A DNA stretch of 64,000 nucleotides from assembly GCA_947454485.1 (NCBI GenBank), contig CANGJJ010000001.1:1-64000 (forward strand), in the 5' to 3' direction. Position numbers and translations under genes: made by a program. This document shows, piece by piece, positions 1-7,967 of this stretch. The notes beneath the pieces were generated by a model that saw nothing but the letters and a program-made list of their open reading frames with translations, did not search any database and was not told where the DNA came from. How positions within the stretch are numbered: position 1 is the stretch's first letter; each line of letters starts with the position of its first letter. The DNA is from Beijerinckiaceae bacterium (GTDB lineage: Bacteria > Pseudomonadota > Alphaproteobacteria > Rhizobiales > Beijerinckiaceae).

Positions 1-67
1 AAATTATAAAAGTAATATTTTGATAATTATATATACAATCATTTTTAAATTAATTATTGATAATTGA
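1..67 (+). other. Ciliate subtelomeric / 5' untranslated DNA
   Basis: This stretch is extremely AT-rich and lies upstream of the ciliate gene. An in-frame TGA at 65-67, the only stop in this code, immediately precedes the chosen ATG. No C4A4 telomere is present at base 1, so the left end of the nanochromosome is missing or was trimmed. Confidence 0.7.
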
Positions 68-1402
68 ATGGAAAATTCACAAAAATAGAAAGACGAATCG
101 TAAGAAAATTAAGAGCTCACTAACCAAGAATATTAACGATATTCAAGGTAGCTTATAATGACTCAAATTGGAGTATAAGGGTAAACTTTATTAAAAAATG
201 CAAAAGTTTTGATAATAGGAGCGGGGGGCTTAGGATCTCCAGCATCTCTATATCTTTCTGGAGCAGGTGTAGGTCTCATTGGTCTAGTTGATGCTGATAT
301 TGTTGATGAATCAAATCTTCATAGATAGATAATTCATACAGAATAGCGTGTTGGAATGAATAAAACTTTAAGTGCAAAAGATTAAATAAATTAGTTCAAC
401 AAAAATACGTAAGTCATTACTTTTTAAGAAAGATTGAATAATGAAAACTGTGAAAGAATTATTGGATCAATCGATTACAAGTGGGATATAGTTATGGATG
501 GATCTGATAATCCAGCAACGAGATATTTAATAAATGATGCTTGTGTTAATTATAAAATACCATTGGTTTCTGGCAGTGCATTATAATGGGAAGGATAAAT
601 TACAGTATTAAACTATTTGGATGGACCATGCTACAGATGCCTTTATCCTAAACCTCCACCTGCCTCTGCTGTAGCTAATTGCTCTGATGGAGGAGTTCTA
701 GGGATGGTTCCAGGAATTATAGGTTAGCTGCAAGCACTTGAAATAGTAAAAATCTTGATCAAACAGCCTAAAGAGAATATATTATGGAAAAGAATGATAT
801 TTTTAGATGCACTTTAAATGAAATTTAGAAATGTTCAGTTAAGAGGATAAAACTAAAATTGTGTCGCTTGTGGTTAAAACTGTCCATAAAATGAAAGAGT
901 AGATTTTAAGACTTTTGACTATTAAGAATTTTGTCAAACAAAATGCAACAGATTTTAATTAATAAAATTGAATGAAGAAAACACTATTTCTTGTCAGAAA
1001 TTCAAAGAAATGCTAGATTAAATAAATAGTTAATAGAGTAACATTAGCTTAATAGATGTGAGACCAGATACATAGTTTAACATCACAAATACAAACAGAT
1101 CAGATATTATTTCAAAGAAACTAAATGCTATTAACATTAAAGTTAAAGACCTTGAGAAGAATTGGGACGAAATTTAAAATATTGAAAGTCTGGTCAATGC
1201 ATTTAAAGGCAAAAATTAAGTGTTTGTGATGTGTAGAAGAGGAAATGCAAGTAAAGAAGCAACTTAGTTCATTCTAAAATTACTTTAACAGCAAAAAGAA
1301 AAAGAAAGTGGTATTTTTAAAGACGTAGAGAGTGTATTAAATATCGAAGGAGGGTATGAAATGATTTCAAAATGTATTGATAATACACTTCCAATTTATT
1401 GA
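68..1402 (+). CDS. Ciliate UBA4/MOCS3-like E1 adenylyltransferase-rhodanese protein (TAA/TAG = Gln)
   Basis: Read with TAA and TAG as Gln and TGA as stop, one uninterrupted frame of 444 residues runs from ATG 68 to TGA 1400-1402 and contains about 31 reassigned TAA/TAG codons. The N-terminal half is a ThiF/MoeB/UBA4 fold: RYSRQLI, the nucleotide loop [27 protein letters not shown] and NCSDGGVLG. Two CxxC zinc-type pairs follow (CVACGQNC). The C-terminal part is a rhodanese domain with active-site loop CRRGNAS. In the family this protein adenylates and thiolates a ubiquitin-like carrier (Urm1 or MOCS2A) for tRNA thiolation or molybdopterin synthesis. No intron is apparent. The code and telomere fit hypotrich ciliates; Euplotes is excluded because it uses TGA for Cys. 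It has nothing in common with the bacterial genes that follow. Confidence 0.9.
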
Positions 1403-1455
1403 CATTAATTATCCATTTTATAGGCTTATATATATTAATATTGTTTTAAATATAA
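1403..1455 (+). other. Ciliate 3' untranslated / subtelomeric spacer
   Basis: A very AT-rich spacer of about 53 bases lies between the TGA stop and the telomere. Such short non-coding flanks are usual for gene-sized macronuclear chromosomes. Confidence 0.7.
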
Positions 1456-1493
1456 GGGGTTTTGGGGTTTTGGGGTTTTGGGGTTTTGGGGTT
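1456..1493 (+). repeat. Hypotrich ciliate telomere, (G4T4)n
   Basis: The tract is five G4 blocks separated by four T4 blocks (1456-1491), followed by TT. Its 36 bases equal the known length of the G-rich telomere strand in Oxytricha and Stylonychia. Bacterial sequence starts at 1491-1494. The exact edge is ambiguous because GTT could belong to either side. Confidence 0.92.
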
Positions 1494-1997
1494 GCGATTG
1501 ATATTCGTGAATAGGCGGCGTGTTCTCCGATTTCCTTCGGCGGTTTCGAAGTGAGAGACTACAATTACGGCAATGTCGTCCGCTCCTAGTTCGGGCTTTT
1601 GACGCACTGCGTCTTTAATAGCCTTTAATCGATGCTGACCATCGAGCGCGAAATAAGATTGGCTGCCGTCAAAAGTTAGGACACCAAATTGCCTATCAAG
1701 GCCACTAAGCATTCCATCGGGGTCTTCCATTGAAACTGGAATATAGTTAGGGTTTCCGCCGTAAACGGCTACTATTATAGCTCCGAGAAAGCGGTGCTCT
1801 GATTTCAGCAGATACTCTTTTATCGCAGCAGCCCGGTCACTTAAGCCTCGCTGTACAATGGTGCTGTAATCCTCGTTTGCTTTAATTTCGTGAGCAAAGT
1901 GTACGTTATTGGCAACCTCCGCATACTTCATGATACAGATGAAGTATTCCCAATCGCCAACTTTTGCTTCGAATGCAGGGATGAGTGTTTTTGTCAT
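1494..1997 (-). pseudogene. DGQHR-domain protein (DndB-like), cut off by the ciliate telomere
   Basis: About 168 native residues remain. They carry the diagnostic DGQHR motif at residues 119-123 and the RRLFTNINR segment that follows it in DndB-like and DGQHR-domain proteins. After NINRN the frame enters the telomere, and the last residues (PKTPKP-type) are telomere-encoded nonsense, so the C-terminal half is missing. DGQHR proteins occur in phosphorothioation (Dnd) loci as DndB and as stand-alone genes in defence islands; the role here is unknown. The ATG lies one base after the stop of the GIY-YIG gene, so the two are probably translationally coupled. GC content is lower than in the downstream chromosome. 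Confidence 0.75.
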
Positions 1998-1998
1998 T

Positions 1999-2649
1999 TC
2001 AATAGGTCCTGAATGCGGGTCGTGAGGCTTGCGGTCTAAGGGCGAGTCCCTGATGATTTCCTGGAGGGTTAAGCAATTTTATTAATCGGCTTTCAAGATT
2101 GTTAATCTTTGTTTGATCGTCGATCTGAACATACCAATATTCAATTGGTTCTAAGCTTAGGACTTTTTGAAGACGATTTTTTCGACTTGTACTTTTATCA
2201 GTAGACCAAAAAATTTCGGGGTCTTTTGCCTCAAGATATTTTCTGTATTCCTGCTTATATCGAGAGCGGAGCGTATTATTTGAATCTGCGCCAGCCTGCC
2301 CCACGTAGAGGCACCAATTGAAGAAAAAATCTGAATTATTCGAAACGTTGCCAAGCAGACGGTGCCTGACCCATATAAACATGTAGAGGCCAGGACTAGC
2401 CGGTAACATTTCTCCAAGATCAGTGGTCGCTTTTCGGCGTTCCCAATGCCCGCCGAGCCGCTGTAAATCTTCGTGAAGCGTTCGACAATACTCATCGTCT
2501 TGCAGGTATCTGACTGATGGGTTGAAGCTAATTGGCGTTGGGTTTTCGTCTGCGTGCCGAGAAATTGTTTCTCTCCAGCTACTCACGTCCACGCTCCCGA
2601 TTTCGCCGTTGATTTTAGATGGCCAGCGGCCCACGTATTCAGAGATCAA
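1999..2649 (-). CDS. GIY-YIG nuclease-like protein
   Basis: This protein of about 216 residues has a GIY-YIG-type core in its second half: PGLYMF (first motif), CLYVGQAG (second motif), the LRSRY arginine region, and a late ESRLIKLLNPPGN segment carrying the expected glutamate. GIY-YIG domains are metal-dependent single-strand nickases found in homing enzymes, restriction enzymes and UvrC. The first 90 residues match nothing I recognise. The longest frame opens with TTG without a clear ribosome site, so the true start may lie further in. It is the first gene of a two-gene unit with the DGQHR gene and is divergent from the XRE regulator, an arrangement seen in defence islands. Function in defence is inference. 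Confidence 0.6.
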   Translation of the reverse strand: MISEYVGRWPSKINGEIGSVDVSSWRETISRHADENPTPISFNPSVRYLQDDEYCRTLHEDLQRLGGHWERRKATTDLGEMLPASPGLYMFIWVRHRLLGNVSNNSDFFFNWCLYVGQAGADSNNTLRSRYKQEYRKYLEAKDPEIFWSTDKSTSRKNRLQKVLSLEPIEYWYVQIDDQTKINNLESRLIKLLNPPGNHQGLALRPQASRPAFRTY

Positions 2650-2832
2650 TATAAACGGAACGTCTCGAGCGTTGCAATTTTTTTCAATTCATGTGGCGAG
2701 ATGTGCGGTGTATGATGCGCCGGGGAAACCCTTTTCACTAGGTTCAGCCTGCGCCAATTGGGTGCCAGTTTCTGTCATGGTTGACGCGTGGTTTTTGCAT
2801 CCTCGGATATTAGTTTTTTGATTTTATGACCC

Positions 2833-2860
2833 TTGACTTACTACAATTTGTTGTCTATTA
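2833..2860 (+). promoter_or_regulatory. Candidate sigma70-type promoter of the XRE gene
   Basis: TTGACT (2833-2838) is followed after 16 bases by CTATTA (2855-2860), just before the XRE start. A short ACAA/TTGT inverted pair sits between the boxes and could be an autoregulatory operator. The wider 2,650-2,867 gap separates divergent genes and shows nothing else clear. Confidence 0.35.
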
Positions 2861-2867
2861 AGGCAAC

Positions 2868-3242
2868 ATGCATCATTTTGAGGACGAGGCCAGCTCCATC
2901 GGTGATCACCTTCGCAAGCTGCGGGAGAAGCGGGCGGCCCAGGACCGTTCGTTTTCGCTTCGACAGGTTGCTGCTCGCTGCGAGGTGACCGCCGCATATC
3001 TGTCCAGGGTTGAACGCAACGAGGTGGCCCCGCCGGGCGAGGAGACGCTTGTCAAACTCGCAGGTGAGCTCGGGGAGGACCCGGACGTCCTGCTCGCAAT
3101 GGCGGGCAAGATCTCAGCCGATCTGAGGGCGATCATCCTCGCGCGGCCACAGCTTTTTGCGGATCTCATCCGCTCGATCAAATCCATGCCTGACCATGCT
3201 GTTTTGCGCATCGTCCGGGATGTCAAAGACGGTGAATGGTAA
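2868..3242 (+). CDS. XRE-family helix-turn-helix regulator
   Basis: The protein has 124 residues. Residues about 12-75 form a lambda-Cro-type HTH (SLRQVAARCEV turn, then TAAYLSRVER as recognition helix, then EETLVKLAGEL). A C-terminal tail of about 45 residues (RPQLFADLIRSIK) probably serves dimerisation or ligand sensing. An AAGG motif precedes the ATG. The next gene starts 13 bases after its stop, so the two form an operon, and regulators of this type commonly control the gene cassette they sit in. It is divergent from the GIY-YIG/DGQHR pair and may regulate it too. Confidence 0.8.
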   Translation: MHHFEDEASSIGDHLRKLREKRAAQDRSFSLRQVAARCEVTAAYLSRVERNEVAPPGEETLVKLAGELGEDPDVLLAMAGKISADLRAIILARPQLFADLIRSIKSMPDHAVLRIVRDVKDGEW

Positions 3243-3255
3243 AAGGAGGTTTCTA

Positions 3256-4311
3256 ATGCCTACCCTTGAACACGATAGCCTCGTATTTCGCTTTCCGCAG
3301 ATTGAGAAGCAGGCGAAATTTTCGATCCAATTTCAGAGAACGCTTAGGATCCCTGACAGCGACAAGACTTACTCATTGCCGCCTGGCCTCGGTCTATTTC
3401 CCGTGCGGCACGCTGAGGATTACGTGAGCAAACTTCCTCAAGCCACAAACGATCGTGGCGGTGTCATCCTGCCAATGTGGCAGTCTGAGGCTATGTGGAT
3501 CAATTTCGAGAACGAGGGGCCAGATTGGGACCTTGAATTTCCAGTCGCAATCAAAATTGCCGCGGGCAAGATCAATGCGGTTACCGGCGAGCCTTGGAAA
3601 AACGGCTTACAAGGGGCCCCCCAAGATTATGTGGTGTCACCCAATCAACCTTGGCTTGACGGGTTCGCGGTTGAAAAAGGGGTCATTCGTCAATTCGTAG
3701 CGATGCCCCTTGGCGAGGGTTACTCGGTCGAAGAACAGCTGACGGGTGAAGCAGAGTGGGGTGGCCTGCAGATATCAGTAGCTCCATTGAAAGCCTCTGT
3801 CTGGAACAAAAAACTTGAAGCTTGGAAGCAGGCTCAAGAGGAACGAAAAAAATATTTTGCTAATGAAAGTCATCTCGTAGCCTATTCCTACTCAATGTGT
3901 GAGAGCCGCCCCATGGGACTAGCTGCTGGTGGAAAAATGCGTCAGGAAATCTACCCTGATCCGTATAATCTAGAAGACTGGGATTTCTCAGCCGCTGAGA
4001 GGGTTTTTGTAACTCTTGTTCATGCAAAAGACTGGCTTGGAATTACGGGTGAGGCCGCGCTGGACGTGCCGCCAACTGCGAGCGAATACACAAAGGCTGA
4101 CCTTCCATGGTTTGAGTATTACGGGAAAGATCAGATAGCGTTGCCTGGAGGTGAAAAATTCGGGAACATCAAATCTGTGTCGAGCATTTTCAAAAAGACG
4201 ACGGGCGCGAACTTGCCAGGCTCAGGAGATATAGCGATCGGAAAACCAATAGCAGTCGGGCCAGGTGTGAAGTGCGATCGACCAATTCAATCGAGTAAGT
4301 CTTGGGAATGA
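3256..4311 (+). CDS. Conserved protein of unknown function (351 aa)
   Basis: The ATG at 3256 follows a strong AAGGAGG site; an in-frame start 99 bases upstream lies inside the XRE gene and was rejected. I recognise the sequence pattern as a widespread uncharacterised bacterial family (segments LPPGLGLFP, KINAVTGEPW, DYVVSPNQPWLDG, IRQFVAMPLG, GGKMRQEIY), but no activity is known to me. There is no signal peptide or membrane segment, so it is probably cytoplasmic. It shares an operon with the XRE regulator. Whether it belongs to the mobile module, or is cargo of it, cannot be told from sequence. Confidence 0.6.
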   Translation: MPTLEHDSLVFRFPQIEKQAKFSIQFQRTLRIPDSDKTYSLPPGLGLFPVRHAEDYVSKLPQATNDRGGVILPMWQSEAMWINFENEGPDWDLEFPVAIKIAAGKINAVTGEPWKNGLQGAPQDYVVSPNQPWLDGFAVEKGVIRQFVAMPLGEGYSVEEQLTGEAEWGGLQISVAPLKASVWNKKLEAWKQAQEERKKYFANESHLVAYSYSMCESRPMGLAAGGKMRQEIYPDPYNLEDWDFSAAERVFVTLVHAKDWLGITGEAALDVPPTASEYTKADLPWFEYYGKDQIALPGGEKFGNIKSVSSIFKKTTGANLPGSGDIAIGKPIAVGPGVKCDRPIQSSKSWE

Positions 4312-4487
4312 CACCTTTCAAAAAGTTTCGGACAATGATCAATTTCTTGCTGGACTTCGCCTGAAAGTCGAGCATGTGTGTGCTTGTCACCTCGCGTTTT
4401 AGCAGATGGTGATCTCTTAGCCCCTGAACCGGGGCTTGTCTCAGTGAGGTGCTTGGATTGCGCCTTGCTGAAACAAAGGAGATCGCC

Positions 4488-5024
4488 ATGAACATCAAAT
4501 TTACGACCACGCAGCGCAACATGCTTTGTGTTGCTGCGCAACGTGTAGATCGCTGCCTTGGGCCTTCTGTAGATCTGAAGGGAAGTGCTGCTCGCGTATT
4601 CGCAACCAAGCTGATTGATGCTGGATTGGCGCGAGAGATTAGAGCCAAAGATGAGTTTCCTGTTTGGAGAATGGATAAAACCGCGCGGCAAAATTATAGC
4701 CTCAAGCTAACAGCTTCAGGCATTAAAGCAGCAGCAGAAAAGCAAAAAGTTGATGGACCCATTTCTGAAGCGGGATCAACTCACTCGCATCCATTGCCAA
4801 AAGAAGCATCTAAGCTTTCCAAAGTTATCCTGATGCTCTCGCAAGATGAGAGCATCACTGTCCAAGAGATTTCAAAGGCAATGGGATGGCTGCCGCATAC
4901 CACGCGCGCTGCTTTGACCGGATTGCGTAAGCGCGGCGTGAAGATCGTGAAAAATAAAATTGACGGAAAGGGAAGTTCCTCTTATCGGATTGAACACTCC
5001 TCCGAGGTCAACCTCGCGGCGTGA
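4488..5024 (+). CDS. DUF3489-domain protein
   Basis: The protein has 178 residues from the ATG at 4488, chosen for its AAAGGAG site; a longer frame from 4449 lacks one. The C-terminal 75 residues are a DUF3489 winged-helix-like unit: SKLSKVILML, then ITVQEISKAMGWLPHTTRAALTGLRKRG, read here in separate segments, and a final YRIE strand. In Alphaproteobacteria this domain is typically encoded next to DUF2924 and a serine recombinase, as here, so it is probably an accessory DNA-binding factor of the element. It abuts the DUF2924 gene (stop at 5024, next ATG at 5029). Confidence 0.75.
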   Translation: MNIKFTTTQRNMLCVAAQRVDRCLGPSVDLKGSAARVFATKLIDAGLAREIRAKDEFPVWRMDKTARQNYSLKLTASGIKAAAEKQKVDGPISEAGSTHSHPLPKEASKLSKVILMLSQDESITVQEISKAMGWLPHTTRAALTGLRKRGVKIVKNKIDGKGSSSYRIEHSSEVNLAA

Positions 5025-5028
5025 TGCC

Positions 5029-5553
5029 ATGTCATCTTTGTCGTCGATGCCTGTCGATAAGAAACTTGGACGGATGACTTTATCCGTCCCATCTTTCAGC
5101 CAGAGTGATTTGAAGCAGGAGGGCGGCTCAATTGATGATCGCCTTGAATGGCTTCGATCACTTGATCCAATCGCCCTGCGCGAAGAGTGGCGCAAGCTAA
5201 AAGCGTCTGACCCGCCTAGGCTCAGTCGGGATCTGATGCTGCGATCCCTCGCCTATGCCCTACAGGCAGAAGCCTTTGGGGGATTATCTCCCGCTGCAAT
5301 CAGAAAGCTCGAAACCTCAACTGAGGGAGTGAGCGGAGCTTCCCAAAATGCTGAACAGCAAAAGTCCAATCTTTCTGCCGGAGCCCGTTTAGTGCGTGAA
5401 TGGCATGGACGGACCTATAGCATTGAGGTCGTCCAAGAAGGCTTCCTCTTTGGGGGCAAGACTTATCGCTCCCTCTCTGAAATCGCCCGCAAGATCACAG
5501 GCTCGCACTGGTCGGGTCCCCGGTTCTTCGGGCTCGTGAAAAAAGGAAGGTGA
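5029..5553 (+). CDS. DUF2924-domain protein
   Basis: The protein has 174 residues from the ATG at 5029, chosen because it begins just after the preceding stop. The C-terminal half shows the DUF2924 pattern: GARLVREWHG, FLFGGKTYRSLSEIA and SGPRFFGL, with a small, probably nucleic-acid-related fold. Its stop overlaps the region just before the recombinase start, so DUF3489, DUF2924 and the recombinase form one tightly packed operon. This three-gene order recurs in alphaproteobacterial islands. The biochemical role of DUF2924 is unknown to me. Confidence 0.75.
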   Translation: MSSLSSMPVDKKLGRMTLSVPSFSQSDLKQEGGSIDDRLEWLRSLDPIALREEWRKLKASDPPRLSRDLMLRSLAYALQAEAFGGLSPAAIRKLETSTEGVSGASQNAEQQKSNLSAGARLVREWHGRTYSIEVVQEGFLFGGKTYRSLSEIARKITGSHWSGPRFFGLVKKGR

Positions 5554-5561
5554 GGACACTC

Positions 5562-7283
5562 ATGTCACAGTCTGTCACCCGGCAAAAGATCCGCTGCGCG
5601 ATCTACACCCGAAAGTCCTCCGAAGAGGGGCTCGACCAAGAGTTCAATTCTCTAGATGCGCAACGCGAAGCCTGTGAGGCCTATATCAAGAGCCAGCGGC
5701 ATGAGGGCTGGGTCATCATTCCAACCCTTTATGATGATCCTGCCTATTCTGGCGGCAATATGGATCGCCCTGCCCTGAAACGGCTCCTTGCCGATATCGA
5801 AGGTGGGTTTATTGATACGGTCGTCGTCTACAAAGTCGATCGCCTGACCCGTGCCTTGGCGGACTTTGCCAAGATCGTGGAGGCTTTTGATGCCAAGGGC
5901 GTTTCTTTCGTCTCGGTGACCCAGGCCTTCAATACGACCACCAGCATGGGGCGACTGACGCTCAATGTTCTTTTGTCATTCGCCCAGTTTGAGCGGGAAG
6001 TTACAGGCGAGCGCATTCGGGACAAGATTGCAGCATCCAAGAAGAAGGGCATGTGGATGGGTGGATTGCCGCCACTCGGCTTCGATATCCAAGACCGCAA
6101 GCTCATCGTGAATGAGGCGGAAACTGAAACCCTCCGGCATATTTTTAGGCGTTACTGTGCGTTAGGCTCTGTCCGCGAACTCCAGAGAGAGCTGGAAGTG
6201 AGCAAGATCTTCAGTAAGGCAAGGATAAGCTCGTCAGGCCAGCACTATGGGGGAAAGCCATTTTCGAGGGGCGCCCTGTACCAACTGCTCCAAAACAAAA
6301 TCTATATTGGCCTCACAACGCATAGAGGTGAATCCTATACCGGAGAACATGCAGCTATAGTTGATCAGGACCTTTGGGAGGCAACACAAAACATTCTAAT
6401 TAAAAACCGTGTCAGTCGGCGCGCGATAGAAGAACACAGCTCGAAGAAACTAACGGGCATTGTCTTCGATGCGTCAGGGGAAGCCATGACCCCTTCACAT
6501 GCCAGCAAAAATGGGGTTCGCTATCGCTATTACATTTCGAGGTCGCTGACCAAAAACTGCAAAACCGAGCATCCTGATGCGCAGCGCGTTCCTGCAACTC
6601 TGCTTGAAGAGCTTGTAATCACTCGTCTCAAACACTTTCTAAACGACCCAAAGCAAGTTTTGGATGCATTGCCTAAACCTTTCCAAGTAGCCACGTTCCA
6701 ATTGAACCTGAACAAAGGCCTAAAGGGTCTACTGAGTAAGATCGAACAAAACCCATCCACCTGCTGGGAAGCTTTGATCCTAGCTTTTCTAAAACGAGTT
6801 CAGATACATCGCGATCGGGTTGACATCGAACTCGACGGCTTTGAACTCGTCCATAAAATCTTTGGTGAACATGCAGCATCGGTTGCAGACGAAGATGATC
6901 CAAGCGGCGCGACGATCAAGTTATCTATTCCTGCCACCCTGAAGCGTACGGGCAAGGAGCTGAAGTTCATTGTTCCAAGTGCGACGGCTAATGCAACGGC
7001 AGATCAATCGCTTATCAAACTCCTAGTGCGCGCTCGCGCGCTGCAGACTGCAATCGAAGGTTCGGGAAGCGTCTCCATTGAGGAAATTGCATCCTCCCAA
7101 AATCTAACGCCCTCGTATGTGGCGCGTTTGATGCGCCTTAATTTCCTGGCTCCTGACATTGTCGAAGCCATTGTTGCAGGTCGGCAGCCCCCAGAACTCT
7201 CAGCAAACAAGCTGATGAAAGACACTCGGTTTCCGCTCAATTGGCACGAGCAGCGCCACGCCCTTGGGTTTACGCAGGCCTAA
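5562..7283 (+). CDS. Large serine recombinase
   Basis: The protein has 573 residues. The N-terminal resolvase/invertase catalytic domain (about 1-150) contains YTRKSSEEG with catalytic Ser19, DDPAYSGG, YKVDRLTR and FAQFEREVTGERIRDK. The recombinase domain follows (about 170-290, GGLPPLGFD, GALYQLLQNKIYIG). The zinc ribbon of classical integrases is not evident, as in many alphaproteobacterial homologues paired with DUF2924. The ATG at 5562 is preferred over a GTG at 5550 because GGAAGG ends at 5550. It would catalyse site-specific integration, excision or inversion. No att repeats could be identified with confidence. Confidence 0.88.
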   Translation: MSQSVTRQKIRCAIYTRKSSEEGLDQEFNSLDAQREACEAYIKSQRHEGWVIIPTLYDDPAYSGGNMDRPALKRLLADIEGGFIDTVVVYKVDRLTRALADFAKIVEAFDAKGVSFVSVTQAFNTTTSMGRLTLNVLLSFAQFEREVTGERIRDKIAASKKKGMWMGGLPPLGFDIQDRKLIVNEAETETLRHIFRRYCALGSVRELQRELEVSKIFSKARISSSGQHYGGKPFSRGALYQLLQNKIYIGLTTHRGESYTGEHAAIVDQDLWEATQNILIKNRVSRRAIEEHSSKKLTGIVFDASGEAMTPSHASKNGVRYRYYISRSLTKNCKTEHPDAQRVPATLLEELVITRLKHFLNDPKQVLDALPKPFQVATFQLNLNKGLKGLLSKIEQNPSTCWEALILAFLKRVQIHRDRVDIELDGFELVHKIFGEHAASVADEDDPSGATIKLSIPATLKRTGKELKFIVPSATANATADQSLIKLLVRARALQTAIEGSGSVSIEEIASSQNLTPSYVARLMRLNFLAPDIVEAIVAGRQPPELSANKLMKDTRFPLNWHEQRHALGFTQA

Positions 7284-7558
7284 TTCTTCACACTCAATCG
7301 CAATCTCAATCTGCATTAGCGTTCCGTACTGGGACGTCCAAAAAGCGCCGAAGTGCGCGACCGCCTAGCGGGCAGGCAGAGACTTCCGCACTGCTCAAAA
7401 GCGCTTCCGAGAAAAATGAAGGCTACTGGCTCGAAAGAGACCCTGAAAGCGTCTCCGTTCAAACGCTAAAAACTGGCGCGCGAACAAGCCACTGAAATCA
7501 CGCGCACATTCCGCGCGTAAAAACGCAAAAGCCGGAGTAGGTAAGGGAGACTAAAGAG

Positions 7559-7648
7559 TGGCGGAGGGAGCGGGATTCGAACCCGCGATACGGTTTCCCG
7601 TATACACACTTTCCAGGCGTGCGCCTTCAACCACTCGGCCACCCCTCC
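7559..7648 (-). tRNA. tRNA-Ser (anticodon GGA)
   Basis: The 90-base gene folds as a class II tRNA. The acceptor stem GGAGGGG pairs with TCCCTCC, the discriminator is G, and CCA is encoded. The anticodon loop CTGGAAA gives anticodon GGA (plus-strand 7612-7614). There is a long variable arm and a T arm with GGTTCGAATCC. It reads UCC and UCU serine codons. Its 3' end faces the recombinase-bearing island, and its 5' half is repeated 91 bases away. Confidence 0.95.
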
Positions 7649-7679
7649 GCAGCGTGCTTGAGGCGCACGCAAAACCTTT
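7620..7679. repeat. Tandem repeat copy 1 (tRNA-Ser 5' half plus leader)
   Basis: This block of about 60 bases is repeated at an offset of 91 (7711-7770) with only a few mismatches. It spans the 5' half of tRNA-Ser and a leader that contains the inverted repeat GCGTGC/GCACGC followed by AAAACCTTT. Confidence 0.85.
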
Positions 7680-7710
7680 ATCTTGAGGGACGGTCGCCGA
7701 AGGCGACCTG

Positions 7711-7770
7711 TGCGCCTTCGACCATTCGGCCACCCCTCCGCTGCGTGCTTGAGGCGCACGCAAAACCTTT
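7711..7770. repeat. Tandem repeat copy 2 with truncated tRNA-Ser remnant
   Basis: This is the second copy of the 60-base block. Its tRNA part (7711-7739, minus strand) keeps the acceptor 5' strand and D-arm of tRNA-Ser but then diverges, so it cannot fold into a tRNA and is a pseudo-tRNA remnant. It could come from unequal recombination or from past integration at the tRNA. Confidence 0.75.
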
Positions 7771-7967
7771 TGCCTCGACGCATCAGGCAAGCTGTCTGCG
7801 CGGATCGCGCCCAGTCCTGAATGCCTGTGGTTGAGGCGGGCCGGGGCGAGCGCTTCGCATAAACCATCCGACCGCCCGCGCCAAGATCAAAACGCTCGTG
7901 GCGGCGTCTCTGGCGCTTTTCGGCCCCCTGAGGAGGGGGAACTACCCCTCAGGCCCCACGTTTTCAG
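7771..7967. other. Intergenic DNA upstream of the 7,968 reading frame
   Basis: The stretch is GC-rich. Several short overlapping frames exist, but none has a recognisable protein. No RNA or repeat is seen beyond the tandem blocks to its left. The gap 7,284-7,558 on the other side of the tRNA is also empty. Confidence 0.5.

Noticed and set aside
1446-1493. Continuation of the DGQHR reading frame through the G4T4 tract (Pro/Lys/Thr/Asn repeats)
   Set aside because: These codons come from the ciliate telomere, not from the bacterial gene; the true C-terminus is missing.
7711-7739. Second tRNA-Ser gene
   Set aside because: Only the 5' acceptor strand and D-arm are present; no anticodon or T arm can be formed.
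7466-7867. Minus-strand open frames across the tRNA-Ser region
   Set aside because: They translate the tRNA and its duplicated copy and contain the usual tRNA-derived GGVAEW-like peptide.
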